Shown here: in pieces, positions 9,907 through 18,738 of the stretch
How the letters are laid out: the number at the start of each line of letters is the position of its first letter
Position numbering within the stretch: the first letter of the stretch is position 1
Assembly: GCF_000753735.1 (NCBI RefSeq)
Contig: NZ_JPIN01000006.1
Coordinates: forward strand, 1 to 64,000
Source: Pseudidiomarina atlantica
Lineage (GTDB): Bacteria > Pseudomonadota > Gammaproteobacteria > Enterobacterales > Alteromonadaceae
Length of the DNA stretch: 64,000 nt
Direction of reading: 5' to 3'
The notes under the pieces: generated by a model
What the model saw: the letters and a program-made list of their open reading frames with translations, nothing else
Databases searched by the model: none
Told to the model about the DNA's origin: nothing
Translations under genes and position numbers: made by a program

Positions 9907-10792
9907 TTCGCCCTTTACCATCGCGTTTACCTTGATACATGGCGGCGTCTGCATAACGCATAATCGTCTCGACCGTCAAATCCATAGTCATGGCATCACA
10001 AAAGCACACCCCAATGGACAACGAGACCTGCCATTGATGCTGATTACGTAAGGTGGCTACGCCGCTGTTAATTCTAGCAATAACCGCTTGTACCGCGTCG
10101 AGAGTGATGAGCGGCAGAATCAACGCGAATTCATCGCCCCCGATACGCGCCAGAAAATCACTGCCGCGGCACTGTTCCTGAATGCAATGGGCAATTTGCT
10201 GCAAAGCTTTGTCGCCAATCTCATGTCCAAAGGAATCGTTAAGCTGTTTGAAGTTGTCGAGATCGATCAATGCCACGGCAAACGCATGACCACTTTGTCG
10301 TAACTCTTCGATACTTGTCTCAAGTTCACCAATAAACGCGCGGCGGTTACCGACTCCGGTTAAGTAGTCAGTGAGTGCTTGTTGGCGTTCATGGGCCAAC
10401 TCGCGTCGAATTTTATCTTCAGCTTCACGCAGGGGCGTGAGATCACGAATAAAAGCAATCGCATAGGGCACTTTTTTAATGTGAACATGACTGAGCATAA
10501 TATCGACATGAAAGAGCTCACCACTCTTGCGTTGCCCTTGAAAACGTAGCCCACGACCCATCGGACGATTCTCGGCGCGCCCGAAGAAGCTCGCTAAATG
10601 AGCATCATGTTGCGTACGAATGGCTTCTGGTAGTAAAAGATTGAGCGAAGCGCCCAGTAATTCGCTATGCTCATAACCGTACATGTCGGCAGCCAAGCGG
10701 TTTACTAGCACAATAGTGCCCTGCTGATTGACAACAAGGGCTGCATCAGGAATGATTTCAATAAGTTCACTGAGGTCGCGTTCGTCTTTCAT
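9869..10792 (-). CDS. PAS-GGDEF diguanylate cyclase
   Basis: This 307-residue protein without membrane segments has an N-terminal PAS domain (residues about 5-120: IIPDAALVVNQQGTIVLVNRLAADMYGY, then IRDLTPLREAE). A GGDEF domain with active motif RIGGDEF follows. An RGSD inhibitory site sits five residues before the motif, so product feedback is expected. The likely role is c-di-GMP synthesis in response to a cytoplasmic signal sensed by PAS. It is transcribed divergently from the propeller-GGDEF gene with only 56 bases between the starts, suggesting a shared regulatory region. Its end overlaps the GGDEF-EAL gene on the other strand by 38 bases. Confidence 0.92.
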   Translation of the reverse strand: MKDERDLSELIEIIPDAALVVNQQGTIVLVNRLAADMYGYEHSELLGASLNLLLPEAIRTQHDAHLASFFGRAENRPMGRGLRFQGQRKSGELFHVDIMLSHVHIKKVPYAIAFIRDLTPLREAEDKIRRELAHERQQALTDYLTGVGNRRAFIGELETSIEELRQSGHAFAVALIDLDNFKQLNDSFGHEIGDKALQQIAHCIQEQCRGSDFLARIGGDEFALILPLITLDAVQAVIARINSGVATLRNQHQWQVSLSIGVCFCDAMTMDLTVETIMRYADAAMYQGKRDGKGRINVASLTSVDSE

Positions 10793-10848
10793 TGCATCTC
10801 GCTGTTGCGTTTTAAGTTGTGCCGCAGCTTTACGGAAAGCAGAAGTTC

Positions 10849-13731
10849 ATGCCGATAGCCAAGCGATTTTTGATTCTAACATTGCTGCTTTACTTTTCCC
10901 ATGCAGTAAATGCAATAGCATCACCGCGTCCTTTAAGCGACCGCGCTATGCGTGTTTGGACCACTGATGACGGTCTACCCCACAACTCTATCAATCATAT
11001 TAGCCAAGACAGTCGCGGTTACTTGTGGATATCAACTTGGGAAGGTCCCGTAAGATTTAACGGCCGCAATTTCCTCTTGTATTTCGACGAGGTCGGTGTG
11101 CCAGACCCTGGGACACTTTTTATCGGCGAGAACCCCTACACTCGCGAAATTGTCTCAACCGGCGCTCGCGGCGGTGTCGCATATTTTCGGCACAGCAGCG
11201 ATGGCGGTCATTGGCGTAGCTCGCCAAGGGTTTACAATCGCGTTGATTTCGCTTTATTTACATCGCCTTCATGCACTTGGTTCGGCACCGTCAGCTCTGG
11301 AGTGGTGCGTGAGTGTGATGGTCAGCGAACCACTTTCGACAGCCAAGCAGGACTACCAAGTGATGCCGTTTTACAGCTTTCCCAAGACGCGTCGGATAGA
11401 GTCTGGGCGGGCACCGATCGTGGTATAGCCTATTTTGACGCCGCACAGCAACGTTTTGTAGGTTTAGCAGCTCTCCCCAAGGGTTATTCCTTTGGTATTG
11501 TCCCTGCGCAAGACGGCTTCATCTATGCAACGGTGGATCGTCAAGTCTTTCAGATTGAACCTGAATCATTGCTGGTAACACCATGGCCGGTGACCTATCC
11601 GAGCACTATTACCGAGCTCTACCAAAGCGCCGATGGCGTTATCTGGGTGGGTACTCATGAGCACGGATTGACCACATTGACCCGTGAGCCCCCGCAAATG
11701 ACCTCGGTCGAGAATGGCTTGCCTAACAATCATATTCTATCGATTTTTATGGACCGAGAAGGCATTCTTTGGGTCGGTACTCACCGAGGGTTGATACAAT
11801 TTAGAGCGGCTCAGTTTCATAGTCACCGTAATGAAGACGGCTTAGGCTATGACTATGTCAGAGCGCTGACCGAATTGCCCGATGGTAGCGTGCTAGTGGG
11901 CGGCTTAGGGGGCGTTAAACGCATTACTGATGAGGTTATTGAGCCTTATGCTACGACCAGCAATGTTGCTAGTGAGAGCGTTCTCAGTTTTGCCACAGAC
12001 GCGCAGCAACGTCTTTATGTCGGTACCTTTACCAATGGTTTATATGTACTCAAAAATGAACAAGAGCTGGTCCATTACGACGAAACCTCGAACTTTTCGG
12101 AAGGCAACTACCGCGATCTTGTGATTGCACGTGACGGTTACCTTTATGCTGCCACCTCAATTGGTGTCATGCGCAGTAAAATGAATCCCGACGGCACACT
12201 AGAACCGCCGGACTACCTCAACAAGCAAAGCGGTTTACCCGATGAAATTATTTACGCTTTGCATGAAGCCAATAATGGTGACTTATGGATTGGCAGTATG
12301 CGCGGACTGTCGGTTTTTCGTGACGGCAAAGTGGAACGGGTTGATTTGAGTTCAGTCAGTGATGCTGAGTTTATTTTTGGTTTTCACGAGGATCTCGAAC
12401 GTCTCTATGTGACTTCTGATCGCGGACTCTTGGTTTACACCAAATCAACCGAACAATGGCAACTGTTTGATTCCGATAACGGCTTTCCGGTCATTAAGTT
12501 TTTTGATGTGGTACGCGACAATAACGGCGATCTGTGGTTAGCAAGCGGACGCGGGTTGCTGTTCATCAATAATGACGAATTTGAACGTGCATTGTTCGAT
12601 GACAATCCGACCACTCCTATCGCATCATCTTTCTATAAAGGTTTTCACGGCCTCGCCAGTGCGCAAATCAACACTGGTGGTCCTGCAATGTTGGTCACTA
12701 GTAGTGATGAGCTTTGGGTCGCGACCTCGCGCGGCGTTGGGCATTACTTGCCACAACAAAGCTCACAAATAAAGCAAACGCCGCCCAGACCAGTGATTGA
12801 AAAAGTAGCGGTCGATGGACAAGCGATTACACCCAATACCTACTTGTCAGCAAACGCTGGCAGAATCGAGTTTTATTTCGCTGGCCTAGGTTATCACTAT
12901 CCAGAAGGGATTGCCTACCGTGCAATGCTCGCCGGCTATGACGAAGACTGGTATAGCGTGCCACTCGACCGACTCTCGGTGGCTTACACGGAGTTACCGC
13001 CCGGCGCGTTTATTTTTGAAATTCAAGCCGCCTACCCTGATGGCACCTGGAGTGACGCCGCGACTTTTACCTTCCATAAACTGCCAACCTTATGGCAGCG
13101 TCCTATGTACTGGTTTGCTGTTGCAGTGGGACTGTGTATTGCGGTGTTCTTGATTATTCGTTTGCGCGTTTACAACCTCGCGCGCAGCAAAGCTCGGCTA
13201 CAAGAATTGGTACGCGAGCAAACGGCTTCATTGCAGCAACTGGCGCACCAGGACAGTTTGACGAAACTTGCCAACCGCCGCGCCTTTGACGAACTCCTCA
13301 AGCACAAAATCCGACAGCATGATGGTCATTCGACCTTAGCCTTGGTACTCATGGATCTTGATCATTTTAAAGCAGTCAACGACCGCTACCTGCACACCAC
13401 GGGCGATAAAGTACTGCAACGCATAGCGCGCGTGCTTAGTGACTCCGCACGCGACTGCGACATGATTGCGCGTTGGGGTGGTGAAGAGTTTGCTATCTTA
13501 ATCTCAACTATCAAGTCGACGGACGTACCTGCCTTCGCCGAGCGCTTGCGAGAGACTATCCGTGCTACTGACATGCACGAATTGGTCGCAGACTTTAATA
13601 TCACCGCAAGTTTTGGTGTGGCTATTCTGCAATCGGATGAGACTGCAGCAAGTCTGATCCGACGCGCAGACAAAGCGCTCTATCAAGCCAAAGCGCAAGG
13701 CCGCGATTGTGTGATTATGAGCACGGACTAA
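10849..13731 (+). CDS. Beta-propeller (two-component-regulator propeller) sensor with GGDEF domain
   Basis: The frame extends back to a GTG at 10819. The ATG at 10849 gives a clean signal peptide (MPIAKRFLILTLLLYFSHAVNA), so I use it; the product is 960 residues. The periplasmic part holds many propeller repeats of the pattern DxxGxLWIGT (for example DREGILWVGTHRGL, NNGDLWIGSMRGL). A Y_Y_Y domain (IEFYFAGLGYHYPEGIAYRAML) and one transmembrane helix (about residues 770-790) come next. The cytoplasmic GGDEF-type domain has an active GGEEF motif and an RDCD inhibitory site. It should make c-di-GMP in response to a periplasmic ligand, perhaps a polysaccharide by analogy with hybrid systems; the ligand is unknown. 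Confidence 0.92.
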   Translation: MPIAKRFLILTLLLYFSHAVNAIASPRPLSDRAMRVWTTDDGLPHNSINHISQDSRGYLWISTWEGPVRFNGRNFLLYFDEVGVPDPGTLFIGENPYTREIVSTGARGGVAYFRHSSDGGHWRSSPRVYNRVDFALFTSPSCTWFGTVSSGVVRECDGQRTTFDSQAGLPSDAVLQLSQDASDRVWAGTDRGIAYFDAAQQRFVGLAALPKGYSFGIVPAQDGFIYATVDRQVFQIEPESLLVTPWPVTYPSTITELYQSADGVIWVGTHEHGLTTLTREPPQMTSVENGLPNNHILSIFMDREGILWVGTHRGLIQFRAAQFHSHRNEDGLGYDYVRALTELPDGSVLVGGLGGVKRITDEVIEPYATTSNVASESVLSFATDAQQRLYVGTFTNGLYVLKNEQELVHYDETSNFSEGNYRDLVIARDGYLYAATSIGVMRSKMNPDGTLEPPDYLNKQSGLPDEIIYALHEANNGDLWIGSMRGLSVFRDGKVERVDLSSVSDAEFIFGFHEDLERLYVTSDRGLLVYTKSTEQWQLFDSDNGFPVIKFFDVVRDNNGDLWLASGRGLLFINNDEFERALFDDNPTTPIASSFYKGFHGLASAQINTGGPAMLVTSSDELWVATSRGVGHYLPQQSSQIKQTPPRPVIEKVAVDGQAITPNTYLSANAGRIEFYFAGLGYHYPEGIAYRAMLAGYDEDWYSVPLDRLSVAYTELPPGAFIFEIQAAYPDGTWSDAATFTFHKLPTLWQRPMYWFAVAVGLCIAVFLIIRLRVYNLARSKARLQELVREQTASLQQLAHQDSLTKLANRRAFDELLKHKIRQHDGHSTLALVLMDLDHFKAVNDRYLHTTGDKVLQRIARVLSDSARDCDMIARWGGEEFAILISTIKSTDVPAFAERLRETIRATDMHELVADFNITASFGVAILQSDETAASLIRRADKALYQAKAQGRDCVIMSTD

Positions 13732-14228
13732 GGCGCAAAAGCGGGCACGACAAAGCGTAACAGACTGCGTTTTTCATCATTGATGTGAATCACGTACAAA
13801 TCGCCGTAATCCTGCTCAGTAAGATCTGCAACTTCGAACCCAAACTGCCGCACAATACTTGGGACTGTATTGCTATGCCCTACCACTAAAGTGTTTTCAG
13901 CTTGCTCATGCACACGTGCCACTAAGCTTTCGCTAGCAGTGGGTTTGTAGTTTTGTACCGATATGCCAAGCTGCTCAGCCAAAGGTTTTGCGGTTTGTTG
14001 AGTGCGTTGATAGGGAGTGCTGTAAATTGCCATGATTTGCGCTTTACTGAGCATTTGTGCCAATAGTGCGGCGCGCGCTTGGCCTCGTTCATTTAACGGT
14101 GGATCGGACTCTGCGATTGCTTTCTCAGCATGCCGCACCACATAGACCGTATACTCAGATGCCATACTCGCTCCTCCACTTATTAAAGCTGCGGCAACGC
14201 TAATCGTAATCATTAATTTTTTTATCAT
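13728..14228 (-). CDS. Exported histidine phosphatase family protein (SixA-like)
   Basis: The product is 166 residues when started at the ATG at 14228, where AAAGGA lies nine bases upstream; a longer frame to 14315 lacks such a site. It has a signal peptide (MIKKLMITISVAAALISGGASMA), then the phosphohistidine motif VVRHAEK. The second catalytic His is in LVVGHSNTVP. Histidine phosphatases of this compact type remove phosphate from proteins or small molecules, but export to the periplasm means it is not a cytoplasmic SixA. The substrate is unknown. Its stop overlaps the stop of the propeller-GGDEF gene. Confidence 0.85.
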   Translation of the reverse strand: MIKKLMITISVAAALISGGASMASEYTVYVVRHAEKAIAESDPPLNERGQARAALLAQMLSKAQIMAIYSTPYQRTQQTAKPLAEQLGISVQNYKPTASESLVARVHEQAENTLVVGHSNTVPSIVRQFGFEVADLTEQDYGDLYVIHINDEKRSLLRFVVPAFAP

Positions 14229-14314
14229 GTCGGTAATTCCTTTGACACATCTGCAACTTAAGCTTATGTTTTTTGACTGCGACTTATTTCGCATGCGCAA
14301 CAAGGATAATAACA

Positions 14315-14569
14315 ATGCAGCAAAACCAATTTCAGGATCACAATACCGTCACCATCGGCGAATGGATGCTCACCCTTTTTATTACCTTCATTCCGTTGGT
14401 AAACATCATCATGTTTGTCGTTTGGGCGTTCTCTAGTAGCACCAAACGTTCTAAATCCAATTGGGCCAAGGCGATGCTGCTATGGTCGTTAATATTTATC
14501 GTATTAGGCTTCTCGCTAGGTGTACTTGGTATAGGTGCAGCTTTGCTCGGCAGCCAATACGCTAACTAA
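14315..14569 (+). CDS. Small conserved inner-membrane protein
   Basis: Translation from the ATG at 14315 (AAGGA at 14302-14306) gives 84 residues. The sequence pattern is TIGEWMLTLFITFIPLVNIIMF, then VWAFSSSTKRSKSNWAKA, then a second hydrophobic segment. This is a widespread small two-helix membrane protein type, and no function is known to me. The longer frame to 14273 adds residues without a ribosome site. It is divergent from the histidine phosphatase gene and converges on the LURP-one gene, with which it shares a bidirectional terminator. Confidence 0.82.
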   Translation: MQQNQFQDHNTVTIGEWMLTLFITFIPLVNIIMFVVWAFSSSTKRSKSNWAKAMLLWSLIFIVLGFSLGVLGIGAALLGSQYAN

Positions 14570-14575
14570 CCTGAT

Positions 14576-14606
14576 AAGCATGCCGACTAGTCATCGGCAT
14601 GCTTTT
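14576..14606. terminator. Bidirectional terminator
   Basis: An 11-base-pair stem AAGCATGCCGA / TCGGCATGCTT with T runs on both strands lies between two convergent genes and includes the stop of the minus-strand gene. Confidence 0.85.
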
Positions 14607-15072
14607 CCATTTGCATAACCACCATGGCAATGACCGTAAACAGCTCGTCGTGCCGATCGTCTGAAAGCACTTCTAATCTATGTTTGTCGCGCAATGAAAC
14701 CAGCTTTTCTTGTGCCTGCGCCAATAACTTGCCGTTATGCTCAATCTTAAAATTAAGATCGAAAATACCACCACTAAAGATAGCACCGTCGTATGTGCCA
14801 CCGATTACACGATAATGACGTCGCAACGAGAGCAATTTGCGTTGCATCACGAATTCACCCAGTTCGCCACTCACCCGAAACGTCGGGCGTAGCGCGAAAA
14901 ATTTCTTTTTAATCAGTGCGACCTCATCGGTATCGCGGAAAATACGCCAGCGCGTATGCAACAAGGAAAAGTCGCCGCGCCCCTCATAACACTGCTGACC
15001 CTGCTCATCGGTAATGCCAACACGGCCCCGAATCGACAATACACGTTCGGCCAATACTAGTGTTTTACTCAT
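14587..15072 (-). CDS. LURP-one-related (Tubby-like fold) protein
   Basis: The 161-residue cytoplasmic protein matches the LURP-one-related family, beta-barrel proteins related to Tubby and scramblases, here by the run GRGDFSLLHTRWRIF, KKKFFALRPTFRV, RHYRVIGGTYDG and AQAQEKLVSLRDKHRLEV. The bacterial role is not established; membrane-lipid binding is a family-level guess. AAAGGA stands a few bases before the ATG. It is a single gene. Confidence 0.85.
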   Translation of the reverse strand: MSKTLVLAERVLSIRGRVGITDEQGQQCYEGRGDFSLLHTRWRIFRDTDEVALIKKKFFALRPTFRVSGELGEFVMQRKLLSLRRHYRVIGGTYDGAIFSGGIFDLNFKIEHNGKLLAQAQEKLVSLRDKHRLEVLSDDRHDELFTVIAMVVMQMEKHADD

Positions 15073-15139
15073 TTGAATCCTTTATTATTTGTTGTTATTC
15101 GAGCATTTAGTAAAGCAAGCCCTACGAACAAGGTAAAGT

Positions 15140-15598
15140 ATGAATTACTGGTTAATGAAAACAGAACCCGATGAATGCAGCATCAATGACATTGCCAAGG
15201 CTGGTGAACAAGGTGTTTTATGGGACGGTGTGCGCAATTATCAAGCGCGGAATTTTATGCGCGAAATGACATTGGGTGACCAAGTGCTTATTTATCATTC
15301 TAGTTGTAAGACCATTGGCATTGCCGGCATTGCGGAAGTCTGTGCAGCCGCTTTTCCGGATCCGATGCAATTTGACTCGAATTCCCCCTACTTTGACGCT
15401 AAAGCTAGCCCAGAAAAGCCACGCTGGGACGCGATTCGATTGCGATTTGTAGCGAAGTTTTCTAACGTAATAAGTCTAGAGGCACTTAAAAAAGTGAACC
15501 CATTAGCCGGTAACCCACTGGTAAAAAAAGGCAACCGCTTGAGCGTTATTCCCTTCTCTGCTGAGGAGTTTACCGCAGTTAAGGCGCTGAATGATTAA
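15140..15598 (+). CDS. EVE domain protein
   Basis: The 152-residue product is an EVE domain, a PUA/YTH-like fold that binds modified bases in nucleic acids. Family signatures are the opening MNYWLMKTEPDECSI, WDGVRNYQARNFM, GDQVLIYHSS and PRWDAIRLRFV. It resembles the stand-alone bacterial relatives of thymocyte nuclear protein 1. Its substrate is unknown, with roles in modification sensing or RNA processing proposed for the family. Its last 20 bases overlap the convergent GGDEF gene. Confidence 0.93.
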   Translation: MNYWLMKTEPDECSINDIAKAGEQGVLWDGVRNYQARNFMREMTLGDQVLIYHSSCKTIGIAGIAEVCAAAFPDPMQFDSNSPYFDAKASPEKPRWDAIRLRFVAKFSNVISLEALKKVNPLAGNPLVKKGNRLSVIPFSAEEFTAVKALND

Positions 15599-17243
15599 GG
15601 CGCCGCTGTTGCTTATTCTGATACATTGCCTGATCCGCCATACGATACACGGGCTCAAATTCGGTCATTTTATCCGCGCAATGCCAACCGATACTGGCCC
15701 CAACATTAATCAGTTGGCCATTTATATGCATCGGCGCTTCAATCGCAACGCGCACGCGCTCGCAGAACGCTTGAATCGCGGTTAACTTGTTCGGTATCAA
15801 GATACCAAATTCATCACCACCAAAACGCACCACCCAGCCTTGTCCGCTGCGCACTGCATTGCTGACGCGTTTCGCTACATATTGTAATACGGTATCACCA
15901 ACATCATGTCCGCAGTTATCATTAATAGCTTTAAACCCATCAAGGTCAATAAGAACTAAGCAATAGCCCTGTGTGCCGCGTAACTTAGATAACTGATTCA
16001 TCATGCCACGGCGATTAAGTGCTCCCGTTAAACTGTCGTGATAAGCATCCATTATTGCCGCATAGCGTTGTGATTTGAGCTCGCCGATGCGGTGCGCCAA
16101 CGCGAGCGAAAACAGAATAGCCTCAAGTGCGACCGCTGCGGGAAACCAGTAGGAGACAATCTGTTCTGGTTTAACCAATGCCAGTTGTCGCATCACCATC
16201 AATAACGCGGCGAGTAACATGACGCTTTGCGCTAGGGTGAAAAACAGCGCAGGGTAAAAGCCTTGGCGGAAACGCCAGATAGCCGCCACGAGCAGTAGCG
16301 GGATGCTAATCAAAGCGAAAGTGTTACTCACAATTGCTGCATATTGGGTAAAGCCACCTGCATGCAGAACGTAAACGGCGGCATGGGCGACTAAAATAAA
16401 GACCAGAACTCGAAAAGTCCACGGAAGATGATCACGCAACTGCAGAAAATACAGACTGAACATAATCAATGAAAAGCCCCACATCGCAGCAGTACTGACG
16501 CGGTTCAGATACCATGGATGAGGAATCGAAGGCCACAACATCTGAGGGCCAATACCAGTACCTTCAAGCAACAACACCAATGCTGCTGCCATGCTAAAGA
16601 CATACCAAAGGTAACTGGAATCCCGAAGCTGCACATAAAGAGTGAGGTTATAGAAAAATAACCCAATAATGATGCCGAAGATCGCTCCGAAGATAAGGTT
16701 TTCTTGTAGACGCTTTTGTTCAAAAGTCGAACTATTTAACAACTCAAGAGGAAAAACGCTTCCCGCCTGGTCGTAAAAACGGATGTAAATAGTTTGCGGA
16801 AGCTCTGCTGTTGATAAGGCTATTGCGGGATGTCGATAGTTAACCCGTTGCGAATGTTGAAAAGCATGATCTAACCCGGCATGAATAACGTCTATATTTC
16901 CATTATTAACAACATAAAAATCTGCGTTTTGTTGCGATATAGCATGCGCAACGAGCACCTTTTCTGATGCTCGCAGCGCCACCTCACCGGCGGCTTGCAG
17001 TTCAAGCTTTAACCAAGTTGCCGTCGTTTTACTTGCGCTCGCTGCCACACCACTGAAGGCGTTGAACTTCCCCTGTTTATCAGCTGCCAGAATTTCTTCA
17101 ATCCCCCATTCCACAGGAATTCCGCGCAGAATTTCACTGTGTTCATGTAGCTGCAATAAATCGCGACTATCTACCGTGATTGGGTTGGCTGTTGCGGTGT
17201 CACTTAAGAAAAGTCCCAAGACGATCACCCAAAGGATACGCAC
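15579..17243 (-). CDS. 7TMR-DISM sensor diguanylate cyclase
   Basis: The product is 554 residues and starts at a GTG (17243) with AAGGA six bases upstream. Order: signal peptide (residues 1-19), periplasmic 7TMR-DISM extracellular domain (about 30-180, with TATWLKLELQ and IYIRFYDQAGSVFPL), and seven transmembrane helices (about 185-380). A cytoplasmic GGDEF domain ends the protein, with RFGGDEF intact and no RxxD inhibitory site (RSGQ instead). This is a classical periplasm-sensing c-di-GMP synthase; DISM domains often bind carbohydrate or other small ligands. The ligand is unknown. Confidence 0.92.
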   Translation of the reverse strand: MRILWVIVLGLFLSDTATANPITVDSRDLLQLHEHSEILRGIPVEWGIEEILAADKQGKFNAFSGVAASASKTTATWLKLELQAAGEVALRASEKVLVAHAISQQNADFYVVNNGNIDVIHAGLDHAFQHSQRVNYRHPAIALSTAELPQTIYIRFYDQAGSVFPLELLNSSTFEQKRLQENLIFGAIFGIIIGLFFYNLTLYVQLRDSSYLWYVFSMAAALVLLLEGTGIGPQMLWPSIPHPWYLNRVSTAAMWGFSLIMFSLYFLQLRDHLPWTFRVLVFILVAHAAVYVLHAGGFTQYAAIVSNTFALISIPLLLVAAIWRFRQGFYPALFFTLAQSVMLLAALLMVMRQLALVKPEQIVSYWFPAAVALEAILFSLALAHRIGELKSQRYAAIMDAYHDSLTGALNRRGMMNQLSKLRGTQGYCLVLIDLDGFKAINDNCGHDVGDTVLQYVAKRVSNAVRSGQGWVVRFGGDEFGILIPNKLTAIQAFCERVRVAIEAPMHINGQLINVGASIGWHCADKMTEFEPVYRMADQAMYQNKQQRRLNHSAP

Positions 17244-17317
17244 TAGTTTTCCTTAACAAGATGTTTGAACATCGACTTGTACAGATTAATCAATAAGCAG
17301 AAAGGCGACAAGCATAA

Positions 17318-17710
17318 CTATTCATCGAGAGAACATTGCAGGCAGCGTTCTTGACCTGTAATAAGTTTTGAAAGGCGATTACGATGTTTGGCGAAACCAA
17401 GATAACCTTTGTCAGCAAACCAGCGAATAATGGGCCAACGCAAAGCCGCAGTGAGCCAGCCACGATTGACTGCAGACCAAGCAGCGTGGGTCACATCGAG
17501 ACCATAAATCATTTCCCCATTGGGCATTCGGCCATGCAAAATACGATTGGCCTCAGTTACATCAATCTCAGGAAAACGCTCGCTAAAGTCGGCTTGCCAA
17601 ATATTTTCAAATTGTAGACGCTGCTGCTTGTCCAGCGCGCGCAAATGGCGCATTTCGCGCACACACAGCGGACAACCGCCGTCATAAAACAAAACTAACC
17701 GTTCACTCAA
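17318..17710 (-). CDS. DCC-family thiol-disulfide protein (DUF393)
   Basis: The family signature YDGGCPLC lies near the N-terminus, followed by RHLRALDKQQRLQF, LHGRMPNGEMIYGLDV and a hydrophobic block RWPIIRWFADKGY. I choose a TTG start at 17710 because GGAGG lies exactly six bases upstream; the longer GTG frame (17737) has no such site. The product is 130 residues. DCC proteins resemble thioredoxin-like oxidoreductases but their partner is unknown. A CLQC pair near the C-terminus is an additional possible redox or metal site. Confidence 0.85.
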   Translation of the reverse strand: MSERLVLFYDGGCPLCVREMRHLRALDKQQRLQFENIWQADFSERFPEIDVTEANRILHGRMPNGEMIYGLDVTHAAWSAVNRGWLTAALRWPIIRWFADKGYLGFAKHRNRLSKLITGQERCLQCSLDE

Positions 17711-17771
17711 GGCCGACCTCCGTTGGGATGATGTCACTCAAGTCACAATACGAAGGCCGGCACCTGGACGA

Positions 17772-17906
17772 TCAGTTATCTTCTGCGTGGCTCGCTTTGC
17801 TGATGAAATACACCGCGTAAAAAATGCAGATCCCCAACAAGACTGCTAAGCCTGTAAAAGAAAAGAACAATACAGGGTCAGTAAAGAACTCACGTAGTAG
17901 TTGCAT
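17772..17906 (-). CDS. DUF3149-type small membrane protein
   Basis: This 44-codon gene is easily missed. The product MQLLREFFTDPVLFFSFTGL continues with one hydrophobic helix (about residues 14-36) and ends SKASHAEDN. This matches the short DUF3149 family (amphipathic start with a DPV turn, then one helix). An AAGGAG ribosome site at 17914-17919 overlaps the ompW stop codon, and the ATG is at 17906. It therefore sits 11 bases after ompW and is probably co-transcribed with it. The function is unknown. Confidence 0.8.
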   Translation of the reverse strand: MQLLREFFTDPVLFFSFTGLAVLLGICIFYAVYFISKASHAEDN

Positions 17907-17917
17907 GATTCGTCTCC

Positions 17918-18613
17918 TTAGAAGCTATAACGAATACCGAGCATGGCGACAGTAGGGTCGATATCTACCGCAACCGATTCGGCAGTGGCACCATTAATGC
18001 GAACATCCGCAACCGTATCAATTGCCATGCGGCTTACCATAAAATGGACACCCCATTTTTCATTCAGCTTGAAATTGACACCGGCTTGCATTGCAAAACC
18101 CCAACTACTTGATAGGGCAAGCTCAACGTCGTCATCAGCTGTGATAACAGCTAAGTCAGTCAAAGTAGCGCCCAGTTCTGGACTTACTTTCTCATCGAAG
18201 AAAGTGGTGTAGTTCACGCCAAAACCAACAAATGGGTCAATCGCATCATTGTCGAGATCAAAGTGATATTGCGCTAACAAAGTTGGTGGCAAATGCTTAG
18301 TTTCACCAATTTTCAGGCCTGCAAGTGCGCCAGTTCCTTCAATTTCGTGCTTGAATGGAGTTGCAGCTACTAATTCAAGCGTCCAATTTGGGTCGATTTT
18401 ATAGTCGAAAGTAAGACCGAGTTGCCAGTTATCATCCACAGTGACACCAGTGGTACCGGCACTCAAACCAGCAACACTTTCGATGACCGGCAAGTTTGCG
18501 CTATCATCGTTCGGCATTACGCCGATCGCACCAACGTTGACTGAAATTTCAGCTGCCGCTGGAGCGGCGAGACCGAGTGCTAATAAACTGGTAGCTAAGA
18601 TTGATTTTTTCAT
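17918..18613 (-). CDS. ompW: OmpW family outer-membrane protein
   Basis: The 231-residue protein has a signal peptide (MKKSILATSLLALGLAAPAAA) and alternating beta-strand sequence. It ends GIRYSF, whose terminal Phe is the usual barrel-assembly signal. OmpW is a small eight-stranded barrel thought to pass hydrophobic compounds and is linked to anaerobic and osmotic stress responses in other gammaproteobacteria. AAGGAG precedes the ATG. A perfect FNR-type site and a TAGAAT -10 element are correctly placed upstream (separate entries). Confidence 0.92.
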   Translation of the reverse strand: MKKSILATSLLALGLAAPAAAEISVNVGAIGVMPNDDSANLPVIESVAGLSAGTTGVTVDDNWQLGLTFDYKIDPNWTLELVAATPFKHEIEGTGALAGLKIGETKHLPPTLLAQYHFDLDNDAIDPFVGFGVNYTTFFDEKVSPELGATLTDLAVITADDDVELALSSSWGFAMQAGVNFKLNEKWGVHFMVSRMAIDTVADVRINGATAESVAVDIDPTVAMLGIRYSF

Positions 18614-18641
18614 AAGACTCTCCTTGGTTTCTTTTCCCTAT

Positions 18642-18647
18642 ATTCTA
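18642..18647 (-). promoter_or_regulatory. Predicted -10 element of ompW
   Basis: On the minus strand the hexamer is TAGAAT (five of six matches to TATAAT). It would start transcription near 18635, about 22 bases before the ATG, which puts the FNR site centre at about -41. Confidence 0.55.
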
Positions 18648-18668
18648 TGGGGTTATGTCAGTAAAACT

Positions 18669-18682
18669 TTGATTTCGATCAA
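18669..18682. promoter_or_regulatory. FNR/Anr binding site upstream of ompW
   Basis: TTGATTTCGATCAA is an exact match to the FNR consensus TTGAT-N4-ATCAA. Its centre (18675.5) lies about 41 bases upstream of the inferred ompW start, the class II activator position. ompW of E. coli is known to be FNR-responsive. The site could also affect the divergent CDF gene starting at 18739. Confidence 0.75.
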
Positions 18683-18738
18683 GGTTTCGCTCTACCATAG
18701 GGTCGTTTTTACCTAAAAACCGTTATCAAGGGAGCGTT

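Noticed and set aside
14257..14268. CTTAAGCTTATG between the histidine phosphatase and small membrane protein genes
   Set aside because: It holds both PmrA-like hexamers but with no spacer between them, so it does not fit the five-base spacing of the other two sites.
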